Shown here piece by piece: positions 54,030 through 64,000 of a DNA stretch of 64,000 bases; positions within the stretch are counted from its first letter, which is position 1, and each line of letters begins with the position of its first letter. This DNA comes from Diplolepis rosae (taxonomy: Eukaryota > Arthropoda > Insecta > Hymenoptera > Diplolepididae): the NCBI GenBank assembly GCA_030998225.1, contig JAPYXD010000298.1, forward strand, positions 1 through 64,000. Reading direction: 5' to 3'. The notes beneath the pieces are model-generated. The model was not told the DNA's origin. It worked only from the letters and a program-made list of their open reading frames with translations, and made no database searches. The translations under genes and the position numbers were made by a program.

Positions 54030-55927
54030 GTTCGATACGAATTTGGGGTCGAAATTTAAAAACTGAAAATGACGGATTCAGTATGATTAACTTAAATTTA
54101 AAAAACATTATAAAATTTCAAAGGGGTTATCGTAATGGATCTACAGTTTTGAATTCTCAAATTTTTACCTTAACCCTTTAACGCCCAGATGTGCAGAATT
54201 TTCACGTTGACTAGAATGTCGTACCATTTATAGGAAAAAGATGAAAAACAATCGGAAACTTCATAGCTTACCGTTTTTGGGGTCGCTCTTTCGAATGGCA
54301 CAGTCAGAATTTTCAAAAAATGACGCTGAACCCTTTATTTTCCCAAAAATACCCAAAGGAACGCTATTTTTGGGGTACGATTTTTTTTTTAATTTAAATT
54401 TTCACTATGTTCCCGACACTTAGGCAACTTCTAACTTATCAGAAACGTGTTCTCGAGACTTGTACTTTTAAAATACGCATTGAAATATTTTGTTTCTCTT
54501 TGTTCTCTAATTCAAAATGGCGTCTGGACGTTTGAAATTTTTTGAATTTTTCATCGAAAAAATAAGCTATGATTTAAGAAACTTCAATCATTTTCAAAAA
54601 ATATTATTTTTCGTAATTTTTAAATTTCTTTTATTAAAAAGAGTGTCTTTCCTTACATATGACATGGCTGATGATATGATTACCAGTCTTGAAATCATAG
54701 AAGAACTTCTTTTTCCAGAGACTGATTTTTGGTACGACAACTACCTTAAAAGCTTTTGGTCTCATTTAAATGGTAGGTTTTCATAGTATTTTATTAACTA
54801 ATCAAGATATTTTCAGATTTTTTTTCCTGGATTCTACCCGGGGTCAAAAATTATACAAAAAGGTCGTAAAATTTTTAAAATGTTTAGCTACTTACAAGAA
54901 ATTTTCAAAAACCAATGTGTATCACATTTTAATAAAATTTGAGAATATTTATGGAAATGGTAATATTTTGGATTTTTTAAATTGATTTATAGATTACTGT
55001 CTTTATTTGAAATTTTTCGACTTCTTTGTACCATGTTTGACCCCAGGGTCGAATCTAATAAAAAAATTCTAAAAATATCTTGATAAGTTAACAAAATACT
55101 ATGAAAAGTAACCTTCAAAATGAGACCAAAAACGTTTAAAAATCTTAATAAATTTCAGTTTTATTAATATTTTTCAAAAAGATCGAAATTTGACGTTTTT
55201 TGCAAAATATTCTTATAAAATTATAATTTTGCCTTCAACTTGGGCTTGTTAGATGCAACATTTTATTAACTTCCATGCTATAATGGGAAAAGTAACTTCA
55301 ACTCGTTATTATAAAAATTAATACACTTTAAGAATAGCTCAAACAGCAGGTGAACAAATAATTTTAACCAGTAGTGTACATTGGAAAAATGCATCGCGAC
55401 TACTTTATTGGCAGGTCATCTAAAATTGATTTTTTGAAAATTCGCATTGTTGGAGATTTCCCCAAATTGGAAAACCTTTAGAAAAATACCCACAACTGAT
55501 TATATTATTCTATTCGTATTATGACCTCTCCATTACAAATCCCCTTATTTGACCACTCAACAAAGAACCTAACCAGTTATGGGGCGGTCTTGCGGAAAAG
55601 TCTAGTGTCCCGACAATTTATGACTAATACTCCCCACTGAAGGTATGCCCACACTAATATTTTCAAAAATCCTATTTCTGTAATAGTTGAAATACTTATC
55701 CTGGACTGTTTTGATTAATATTGTTTTAAACCAGATACAAGTTTGCGTTTAATTATTCCTATTATTAAATTGAACCATTTTTAGGGGCATTTGGATCAAA
55801 TACAGCATTTCTACAATTATTATTTTCGTAAAATTTTAATTACATTTTAAGTTATTGACGTTAATTTTCATACAGATGTGAGTACATAATTTTTTAATTT
55901 TTTTCAGATTTGTTGATGCATTTTGAT
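54030..55927. other. Gene-free stretch with old dispersed repeat copy (54880-55390)
   Basis: 54880-55390 is a plus-strand copy of the repeat at 32340-32960, sharing GAATATTTATGGAAATGG, ATCGAAATTTGACGTTTTTT and ACAGCAGGTGAAC. A possible 89 aa ORF begins ATGGCGTCTGGACG at 54517 and ends near a donor-like GTAGGT. I do not recognise it and do not call it. Confidence 0.5.
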
Positions 55928-55937
55928 AAAGGACCCC

Positions 55938-56160
55938 TGTTACCAGGCCAGATGATGACCTCCTTCCCCCAGGTTTAGTTATCCATATATGTAGAGGTTG
56001 ATGACCTCCCCCTCCTAGGTTTAGCTGTCTATATATGTAGAGGTTCAGGCAGGCCTCGTCAGTTCTTCTCTAACATCTCTCAAGAATAAAGACATACAAA
56101 GTGATATCAGTTTGATGTCACTACCTTTAACAATTAGAAAGTTTAGTTTTCACTATAACA
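55938..56160 (+). repeat. LTR of element 3 (5' copy)
   Basis: This 223 bp LTR contains two direct copies of about 45 bp: GATGACCTCC...GGTTTAGTTATCCATATATGTAGAGGTT and GATGACCTCC...GGTTTAGCTGTCTATATATGTAGAGGTT. TATATATGTAG may act as TATA. AATAAAG (about 56085) is the poly(A) signal. Confidence 0.95.
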
Positions 56161-56163
56161 TTT

Positions 56164-56181
56164 TGGCGATCCTGCCACGAT
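56164..56181 (+). other. Primer binding site of element 3
   Basis: TGGCGATCCTGCCACGAT begins 3 nt after the LTR (after TTT). The TGGCGA start is like sites used by arginine-primed insect elements, but the tRNA is not assigned. Confidence 0.55.
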
Positions 56182-57005
56182 CCGCTTAAGTTCTCGGTTT
56201 TTAATTTCTACGAAAATCCACATAGAACGCGGAGCTGTGCGAGACTTGGAATCCACGGACCCAAGAAGCTAAAGAAACTTTACGAAGTTTTAAAAATAAG
56301 AAGAACTCCGGACTTCACTACGGTAAGCCCGAAAACAGGAATAAGTAGCTGATAATAAAAATTAGTTGGTGAATTTAGTAGCCACTATTCCACGTAAATT
56401 ATCAGTGAAAGATTCCATTGAAATTGAACGAGGCCCGCAATCAGGCGAAAGACGCATCTACGTAGGTAAGCAGCCAACGCCCAGCCAGGCAACCGGTTAG
56501 CAGCAGTGAGAAGCTGACTCATCTCTTCGACTCGTCAAGGAAGGCAGGCGGTCTACGGATCCCACATCAGGCCACGAGTAGCACAGTAAGCATTACTTCT
56601 AGAAAGTGAAAGTATTGTAAACATTTCTCAATCGATCTTGGGCCTTAGAGTATAAATCCTCTTTACGTACGTTGCACGGCGACTGTACTACGGTACAGGT
56701 GAGGTAAAGTTGAGGCAAGATCGGGTTGGCTATACTCTGTGTGTTCACAAGCACTGGTCACCCTTAACAAATTAAGTATCACTACCTCAAAATCAGTAGC
56801 AGTTTGTAGCAACTTATACTGCATTTTGTTGTATTAAAAAATAAACATTTAAAATTTTACCGCGACATTCTACACCCGAGTCACAAACAATAGATAAGTA
56901 GGTACACTGGCATTTGATAAACACCGAGATAGCACGCTCTATCAAACTGACTCATCCTACGATACGGACTCATCCTCTTTAAATTTCCCAATCACAACCA
57001 CTCTC
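56182..57005 (+). other. Leader of element 3
   Basis: About 820 nt lie between the primer site and gag. No long ORF. Long leaders with internal ribosome entry are known in gypsy-type elements. No specific structure was identified by eye. Confidence 0.5.
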
Positions 57006-58292
57006 ATGTCTCGAGCACAATCTCCCGTCAGGGCCCAGTCCCGCTCTTACACCACTGACGAATTACTAGTAAGGGTTCTCAGCCAAATGGAAACTCTGAC
57101 TATCTCATTCAACGCCCTGAAAAAAGAAAACGAAAATAGGATAGATGAAATTTCAAGATTATCAAAGAAATTAGGAGGAGCAGGGACAGTAGAAACAGAT
57201 AGTGAATCCCAGCAACGACCAGAAGCGACAGACGATCATTCTTCGGTCGAAGAAAAAAAATTCCAAAGAAAAGAAACATTTAGACCAAGACAGGAAAATA
57301 TTTACGGTCAATCACAATTTTTCCCAACAACTGTCCCAACAGCACCACACGAGGAACGGAAAATAGGAGCCAAGTTAGCAATTGAAACAATAAAGCCAAT
57401 TAACGGTCAGGACGACATGGGAGTAGAAGATTTTATAAAAACGGTAAAGAGAGCTAGAATAAGATGCGAAGAACCAGAAATTCTTTTAGATTTAATTTTA
57501 GCAAAGAAAATTACACACGTGGCAGAAAAAGCCATTAGATATATGCAAATAAACTCCTATGAAGATTTATACGCGGCACTCAGACAAAATTTGAGACAAA
57601 CCAGTTCATTAATTTCATTAAAATCTAAATTAGAAAGCTGCAAGCAAGGCTTAACAGAAACGGTTCAGAACTTCACGACGAGGTTTCGACAAATAACAAA
57701 TGAAATAAATTACCTAGTCCAATCCCAGCACGTAAACCCCACTAAACGAAGACTTAAAATAGAATTGGAAGAAGAAGAAGCCGTTAACCGTTACTTATTA
57801 AATTTAAAAAGAGAAATTGGAATGCAGGTACGTCTGTTAAAACCGAACACAGTAAACGAGGCTCAAGCATTAGCCATCGAAACTGAAACATGGTTAAAAG
57901 ACAGCCAACCTGTCAGACAAATTATCAAACCACCAGTAAAAATATGGGCCAAATCACCCGGACCACCTCGACTCAGTGCAAATACTACACCTAGAGCACA
58001 GAATAGTACCATACCACTGAGTGACAGATTTAAAATGAATTGCTTCAAGTGCAGCAAAATAGGTCATATATCTTCACAGTGCCAAGTGAAGCAGGGTTTT
58101 CCCCCAGGCCATGGTTTCAAGCGACCACCTCCGCTAAGAGCAATCCAAGAGGAAGAAACAGAAGCGGAAAACATGACAGAGGAAGAAATAACGGAGCAAC
58201 TGATCTTCGAGGAATCAGCCGAATTTCTTCCATATGCGGAAGATTACGAACAATCGATGCCAGAAGAAAAACTGGAAGATACAGATTATTAG
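57006..58292 (+). CDS. gag: Element 3 Gag (428 aa), intact, with CCHC knuckle
   Basis: It starts MSRAQSPVRAQSRSYTTDEL, with a short coiled coil (about 20-60), an acidic linker, a capsid-like region (about 120-300; EDFIKTVKRARIRCEEPEIL and YEDLYAALRQNLRQTSS), and a perfect zinc knuckle CFKCSKIGHISSQC near 348-361. An acidic tail follows. Pol overlaps the last 250 nt in the -1 frame. No break was seen. Confidence 0.92.
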   Translation: MSRAQSPVRAQSRSYTTDELLVRVLSQMETLTISFNALKKENENRIDEISRLSKKLGGAGTVETDSESQQRPEATDDHSSVEEKKFQRKETFRPRQENIYGQSQFFPTTVPTAPHEERKIGAKLAIETIKPINGQDDMGVEDFIKTVKRARIRCEEPEILLDLILAKKITHVAEKAIRYMQINSYEDLYAALRQNLRQTSSLISLKSKLESCKQGLTETVQNFTTRFRQITNEINYLVQSQHVNPTKRRLKIELEEEEAVNRYLLNLKREIGMQVRLLKPNTVNEAQALAIETETWLKDSQPVRQIIKPPVKIWAKSPGPPRLSANTTPRAQNSTIPLSDRFKMNCFKCSKIGHISSQCQVKQGFPPGHGFKRPPPLRAIQEEETEAENMTEEEITEQLIFEESAEFLPYAEDYEQSMPEEKLEDTDY

Positions 58293-59590
58293 TAGACTCA
58301 GGAGCTGCTATAAACATAATCAAAGAAGAAATATTGGATGATAGAGACGAAAGGAAATCTATCCACAAAACATTCCTAATGGGTAACGATCGGCATATCT
58401 CTAAATATTCTACAAAATTAAACTTTTTTGGACAAGAACACGTTTTCTACATAGTACCCAACGATTTTCCCTTACCAGAAGGAGGTATAATTGGAATTAA
58501 ATTCTTTGAAAAATATCCAAGATATGCGATCACGAACAGTCACCTCGTGCTAAATAAGGTAAAGCTACCTTTGCACCTAAGCAATGATTTCATACCAGGA
58601 AAATCCGAAAAGATATGTACCATTTCAACTGACGCAGAAGATCAAGATATTATCATTATAGATGATAAGGAAATCCCCGACGGACTCTACACTATACGAA
58701 ACGGACAAATAAAAATCCCATTGAAAAATAATGAGGATTACCCTAAAGAAGTAAATCTCCAGATTAGCTACGAACCTATATTAAAAATAATCACAAATGA
58801 AAGTAATGGACCTCAAATGACATTTCGACTAAATGAATTATTGAAAGCTTCAAGATTAGATCATTTAGAAAAAGACCAGAGAGAATTCATCAAAAAAATG
58901 ATAGCCAGATACTCGGAAGTTTTCACGTTAGAATCAGACCCACTTCCATGTACTAACCTTACCGAACATCAAATAGTACTTAAAAATGGAAAAAATAATT
59001 AATCTAAGATCCCACACATTACCGAAAAACAGCGACAGTTTGCCCTAGAAGGAACAGAAAGGTTATTAAAAAAGGGAGTTATAAGAGAAAGCCAATCACC
59101 ATACAACTCACCTTTATGGATAGTACCGAAAAAAGTAAATAAATTAAGAATGGTAATTGACTACAGAAAGATGAATGAAGACACGGATCAAGAGACTTAC
59201 CCATTACCAATGATCGATGATATACTAGATCACTTAGGAAAAGCTAAGTTCTTTTCTGCCTTTGACCTCTCAGCTGGATTCCACCAAATCCCGATGAAGG
59301 AAGAAGACAAAAAGTACACTGCGTTTTCTACAACCCAAGGACATTTCGAATACAATCGCATGCCTTTCGGTTTAAAGAACGCACCAGCCACTTTCCAAAG
59401 AATGATGGATAATGCATTCAGAGGATTAATCGGAACAAAATGCTTTGCGTACATAGATGACATTGTGATATTCGGAAGCTCAATTCAGGAACATAATGAG
59501 AACTTAGTAGCAGTCATGGAAAGAATCTACCAGTTAGGACTAAGATTAGAACCGAGAAAATGTGAATACCTTAAACCAGAACTAGAATAA
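58040..59590 (+). pseudogene. pol: Element 3 pol, first part: protease and RT, with a nonsense codon
   Basis: The -1 frame relative to gag is open from 58040 and is the likely frameshift product. The protease has LLVDSGAAINII near 58295. An in-frame TAA at 59000-59002 interrupts the linker before RT, after which the same frame goes on through the RT palm: VIDYRKMN (59150), SAFDLSAGFHQIP, FGLKNAPATFQ and the catalytic YIDD (about 59450-59461). The frame ends at a TAA at 59588-59590, where a small deletion has removed the usual motif following the palm and shifted the frame. Confidence 0.88.
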
Positions 59591-61845
59591 CCAAAGAAGG
59601 AGTCAAACCCAACCCTGAAAAAATAAACTGCATAAAAGAATTCAGAATATTGAAAACTGTAAAAGATGTGCAATCATTTTTAGGACTTGCAGGTTACTAT
59701 AGGAAATTCATCAAGAATTTCTCTACTATAGCGAGACCCTTAACAAAGCTAACTCAGAAAGAGACAATATTCGATTGGACCCCAGACTGCGAAAAAGCAT
59801 TTTACGATTTGAAGAACGCATTGGTAATCGCACCAGTTTTAAAATTCCCTGATTTTTCCAAACAATTTATACTGACTACGGACGCATCCAACTGTGGATT
59901 AGGAGCAGTATTGAGCCAAGACGGGCACCCTTGTCTTTTTATATCAAGAACATTGAACAAAGCCGAAGAAAAATACACCACCTCTGAAAAAGAACTTTTA
60001 GCAATTGTATGGGCTATGAAACGCCTCAGACAATATCTTCTCGGAAAGAAATTCAAAATTCAAACAGACCACCGTGCTTTAGTTTGGCTACACAATGTAA
60101 AAGACCCTAGCTCAAGACTTTTACGATGGAGACTTCGTATGGAAGAAGAAGAAATAGAATATGTAAAAGGAAAAGAAAATAAAGTAGCGGATTGTCTATC
60201 CAGACTTTTTCCCATCACTAAGGACACATTACAAGAAGCAATGGAAAAAACCGGAATTAGTACTGAAGAAGAAGAACCAAGCTTGGAAGACCAGTCACCG
60301 GAAATAGAAACATTCGACACGCCGCGAATAACAAAAGACGAAATTTTAAAAGAAAAAATCAAATTAACCGCGAGGCGAATGAGAGAACCATCGGAAAATG
60401 AAACCACAGGAACGGAAGAAGAAATCACGGAAACACCAGGAGACAATACTAATTTATATACGGATTTTATAAATTGGAAACTACAACCAGTCAAAGGCAA
60501 AATTAAAACAAAGCCTAACGCTATCGGCAAACTTTGGAAAGAAGTAACTAAGGATGAAATGCCTATGTACAACGAAGAAAATTGGCTGTATAAATTAGGT
60601 TGGTTTATCGAAGAATTCGTTAACAGAAAACTCTCAATTGTTAGATTATCCTTTGGAGATCCTCTATTTACATTTCTGGAGCGAGAAGTAATTCAAGAAA
60701 TAATGGAATTCCTATCAAACTATTATCCAGATAAGAATTTCCACATTTGTTTCTCTACAACCCGAGAATTAACTAAGGAAGAACGAAAACAAATTATTAA
60801 ACAAGCCCATAGGGATCACACTGGAGAACAAAATACTATCGAAAAAGCCAAGAGAATCGGAATTTGGACCAACATGGACCAAGACATTAAGGACTATGTC
60901 AAAAAATGCCCTATATGCCAATTACAAAAGACCACGCGAATTAAGAATCAATCAGAAAGTATAATACCCGACATACCACTCAATCCAAATGATAAAATAG
61001 CACTGGATATTTTTGGACCGTTACCCACTACACCTAGAGGTAACAAATACATACTTAGTATTCAGGATAGATTGACCAGATACACCACTTTAATACCGTT
61101 AGAAAGTGAAACCTCAACAGCAATAGTAGAAGCTCTGATAGAACAATATATTTACATTTATGGATCCCCTAAAACTATTCTCACTGATCAAGGGTCTAAC
61201 TTTCTATCTGAGTTAATGGACCAATTTGAGAAAGCTTTGAAAATCAAACATATTAAAACTACAGCATTCCATCCACAATCCAACGGAAACATTGAAAGAA
61301 TGCACTCAACCCTGAATAATCTGATCAAAACAAGCATGGCAGAAAATCAGAATAACTGGGACGAAAATCTAAAATATGTAACATTCGCAATAAATTCAAC
61401 AGTAAATCAAACCACGGGATTCACACCCTTTGAACTCACGTTTGGAAGATTACCAAATATACCATCTCAAATTGAAAACTCATCCAATTTAACCCATCAA
61501 GATCTGATTAGAAAATGGAGGAAAAAACACGAGGAAAACATCAGAAAAACTAGAGAGAGAATCCAAGTAGAATTAGAAAAAACTAAGAAAAGATTAGATG
61601 AAGGAATAATAAGAACACATCCTTTATACAAGCCTGGAAGCCTAGTCAAAATCCTTAACAACACCAAACAAAACAAATTAGAACAATCCTGGAAAGGTCC
61701 TTACGAAGTTATAGATTACCTAGATAATAATAATCTACGCATTAGGAATAAAGATAAAATACTGAGAGTACACATAGATCAGTGTATGCCTTATTTTTTA
61801 GATGAGGACTCTAGTACTTCTAATAGCGGCAATGGCCAACTGTAA
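59591..61845 (+). pseudogene. pol: Element 3 pol, second part: RT end, RNase H, integrase
   Basis: This continues pol in another frame after the break. It shows the RT connection (FLGLAGYYRKFI), RNase H (TTDASNCGLGAVLSQ, TSEKELLAIVWA, QTDHRALVWL), integrase zinc binding (HRDHTGEQ and CPICQ), and DDE residues in ALDIFGPL, LTDQGSNF and NGNIERMHSTL, ending NSGNGQL at 61845. The segment itself is open. A start at 59650 (TTG) is not a real initiation; it depends on the upstream part. Confidence 0.88.
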
Positions 61846-62785
61846 AGCCAACTACACCTTACAACCGTCAAAATTCCTATTATAGAACAGGAAGAGGGTA
61901 CCATCAAACATATTATACCTATCCCTTATCCTATCCAAAACCTATATTTTGCAGTAATTCCCGACCATGACTATTTAATAAAATTTAGAGACTCATATGT
62001 AATTACTGACAAGGAAACAATAAATAAATGTACGACGATAAGCGAATATAAAATTTGCGAAAGAAGCCAACCAAACCTTAGGCTGACTGACAGTGAAACA
62101 TGTGAAGCTACGATATTCAAGCGATACTCAGAGAACAAATGTAAAACTTCAACTTTTGCTTTACACAAAAGAAACCTTCATACCCGTACTAAACGGATAC
62201 ATAATAGTACTAATGAACGAGGTATATTTAGATATTAGCTGCGAAACAGGAATGGAACACCTAAAGATTAAACAACCCTCACTACTAACGGGCTCAAATT
62301 GTAAAATCTATAATGGAATGGACGCACTGTACCTTAGCAAAAATCTAAAGGGACAATTTTACAACGAATTCAATGCGACCTACAACATTAGTTACTCTAA
62401 CGACGATCTAAAAACCTTAGAAAGTAAACTAATACGTCTCCCTAAAATCATATATAACAATAAATTACGACAAGCCAAACTAAGCCTAGAAGATGCAGAA
62501 AATATGTTAAAATCAATAGCCATTAACAGAAGACTAAGAACATGGAGAGAAACAACTATGGATTGGTTAAGCTATTTAGGTTACGCAGCGCTAGGATTAG
62601 GATCAGCCTATGTTCTGTACAGATTAGGAATACTCGAATTCATACAAAAGTGTATGCCCAAAAAACTCTGTATATTCTGTGTAAAAACAAAGGTAACAAC
62701 GCCGACGAACGTCGTCACGTACAATTCTAGCTTGCAACCCTTGGTGATCACCGAAATACCAAAAGTAAGGAGGGTAAGAATTTAG
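61846..62785 (+). pseudogene. env: Env remnant of element 3 (errantivirus-type)
   Basis: The region after pol is too short for a full insect errantivirus envelope gene. It begins without a signal peptide, cleavage site or fusion segment. A stretch from about 61870 in one frame resembles part of the ectodomain and then runs out. The frame 62093-62785 (230 aa) continues with a membrane segment at about residues 158-180 (start WLSYLGYAALGLG) and a short tail with CMPKKLCIFC. It is amino-terminally truncated and frame-broken, so no functional envelope is made. Assignment rests on position, the membrane segment and general resemblance. Confidence 0.6.
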
Positions 62786-62810
62786 TAAATTAAGAGACTA
62801 ATTTATGTCT

Positions 62811-62822
62811 AAAAAGGACCCC
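62811..62822 (+). other. Polypurine-like tract of element 3
   Basis: AAAAAGGACCCC directly precedes the 3' LTR. The AAAAAGGA part fits a polypurine tract, but four C residues separate it from the LTR. The 10 bases AAAGGACCCC also precede the 5' LTR, where they belong to the target DNA. Confidence 0.5.
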
Positions 62823-63045
62823 TGTTACCAGGCCAGATGATGACCTCCTTTCCCCAGGTTTAGTTATCCATATATGTAGAGGTTGATGACCTCCCCCTCC
62901 TAGGTTTAGCTGTCTATATATGTAGAGGTTCAGGCAGGCCTCGTTAGTTCTTCTCTAACATCTCTCAAGAATAAAGACATACAAAGTGATATCAGTTTGA
63001 TGTCACTACCTTTAACAATTAGAAAGTTTAGTTTTCACTATAACA
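62823..63045 (+). repeat. LTR of element 3 (3' copy)
   Basis: It matches 55938-56160 except for two C/T differences (CTTCCCCC versus CTTTCCCC, and CTCGTCAG versus CTCGTTAG). Confidence 0.95.
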
Positions 63046-63738
63046 CCCCGCACATTTTACATTAAAATCGAATCCCGGTAAAATTGGCTTAATTTGGAAT
63101 ATTTTATAGTTTATGAGATTTAAAACAAAAAATACTTATGGCATCTCCTATAAACATTTTACATGAAAAATTACCTCCTTCTTGTGATATTGACTTTAGT
63201 GCGAGGTAGAGACAATCATTGAAGAGAGATGGGTTGTAAGGGTTCTTACCTGAAATACTCGACTTTTCTCTTCAATGATTTTCTTCTTACTCCTCACTGT
63301 GAATGAAATATGACACAAATGAAAGCAATTTTTTGGAAAAACTATCAATATAAGACAATTGTGCCATTAGTATTTTTTGTTTAGAATTTCGTGAACTACT
63401 ACGTATGCATAATTCAGCCAATTTAACTGAGGCCGGGTTTTAAGGCCGTGTGGTAGGGTATGACGTATCCAATTACATACGACCGCTTTATTATTAAAAT
63501 AATAATTTAAACAAATTTTTGAGTGGAGACACTAATGCATCGCACTATTCTACATTGCTGTCTTCTTCGAAAAATTCATTATAATTATTATTTTATTGGT
63601 ACAGCGGTCTTATGTAATTTGTTACATCCTTAATCGGCCCTTCCGCAGAGTCTCAATGTGAAATGTGCGGGGTCCTTTTGTTACAGGTAATGCATGAAGT
63701 GAAAGAATCGGAAAATGGTTAAGTGTATCCACTTAACA

Positions 63739-64000
63739 GAAGAAGAAGAAGAAGAAGAAGAAGAAGAAGAAGAAGAAGAAGAAGAAGAAGAAGAAGAAGA
63801 AGAAGAAGAAGAAGAAGAAGAAGAAGAAGAAGAAGAAGACGAAGAAGAAGAAGAAGAAGAAGAAGAAGAAGAAGAAGAAGAAGAAGAAGAAGAAGAAGAA
63901 GAAGAAGAAGAAGAAGAAGAAGAAGAAGAAGAAGAAGAAGAAGAAGAAGAAGAAGAAGAAGAAGAAGAAGAAGAAGAAGAAGAAGAAGAAGAAGAAGAAG
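63739..64000 (+). repeat. GAA microsatellite, at least 262 bp
   Basis: A run of (GAA)n, about 87 units with one GAC interruption near 63838-63840, continues beyond the window. On the other strand it is (TTC)n. It starts 60 bp after the end of the interrupted DNA transposon. Confidence 0.97.

Larger units (their letters stand above)
55938..63045 (+). mobile_element. LTR retrotransposon 3, Gypsy/errantivirus-like, 7108 bp, defective
   Basis: The 223 bp LTRs (TGTTACC...TATAACA) flank gag, pol and an env remnant, all in plus orientation. The duplicated target is CCCC (55934-55937 and 63046-63049). The LTRs differ at two sites (0.9%). Gag is open. Pol has one nonsense codon (59000-59002) and one frameshift (about 59588). 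The env region lacks its amino-terminal part. The copy is therefore recent but not autonomous. Confidence 0.93.
55928..63678. mobile_element. Non-autonomous DNA transposon interrupted by LTR element 3
   Basis: The left tip AAAGGACCCC (55928-55937) joined to CCCCGCACATTTTACATT (63046 on), less one duplicated CCCC, gives AAAGGACCCCGCACATTT. The reverse complement of 63655-63678 starts with the same 18 bases. So a TIR element of about 640 bp was split within its left TIR. No transposase is seen. Inside, a short stem (ATCATTGAAGAGAGA / TCTCTTCAATGAT, about 63206-63285) is present. No target duplication of the DNA element was found. Confidence 0.6.

Noticed and set aside
54517..54786. 89 aa ORF starting ATGGCGTCTGGACG
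   Set aside because: A good start context and a donor-like end, but no partner exon or family was found, so it is not supported.

Overview
The window looks like repeat-rich, AT-rich insect DNA, probably from a heterochromatic or pericentromeric border. Hymenoptera is a guess. The reasons are: spliced eukaryotic genes with GT-AG introns, three Ty3/Gypsy-class LTR retrotransposons (one errantivirus-like), a Penelope-like element, an insect-type Tnp2 (CACTA-like) transposase with a DUF4806-like partner, tRNA-derived repeats, foldback elements and a long satellite. No rRNA, CRISPR, bacterial genes or clear conserved housekeeping genes were seen.

Layout. 1-29990: a satellite of about 303 bp dimers, split by two Gypsy elements on the minus strand. 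Element 1 is 1392-9547 (TSD ATAT; gag, pol and a third ORF). Element 2 is 10412-19977 (TSD CAAT; 2.2 kb LTRs, each with an ORF and an array of six identical-stem dyads). 29991-33020: gene-free DNA with a foldback, a ribozyme-like core and an old dispersed repeat. 33021-38001: a Penelope-like element with one inverted and two direct terminal repeats, three tRNA-like units, and an RT-GIY-YIG gene interrupted by three stops. 39844-42935: a four-exon minus-strand gene for a Gln/Pro- and RGG-rich protein, with a 177 bp foldback just past its stop and a 1.1 kb palindrome in intron 1. 43977-54029: a roughly 10 kb candidate CACTA-like DNA transposon with 22 bp TIRs, GGCTGGCC-type subterminal repeats, an intact 738 aa transposase ORF and a nine-exon DUF4806-like gene on the same strand. 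55938-63045: a Gypsy/errantivirus-like element with 223 bp LTRs, intact gag, broken pol and an amino-terminally truncated env remnant, inserted in the terminal inverted repeat of another DNA transposon. 63739-64000: a GAA repeat running off the window.

How the genes relate. Apart from the RGG/QP-rich gene, every recognised gene belongs to a mobile element. The three Gypsy elements keep the gag-pol order, with pol in the -1 frame. The Tnp2-like and DUF4806-like genes read in the same direction between shared TIRs. A leader exon upstream of the transposase could feed both by alternative splicing, as in plant En/Spm; that is inference. All spliced models come from splice signals and reading phase only, with no transcript evidence.
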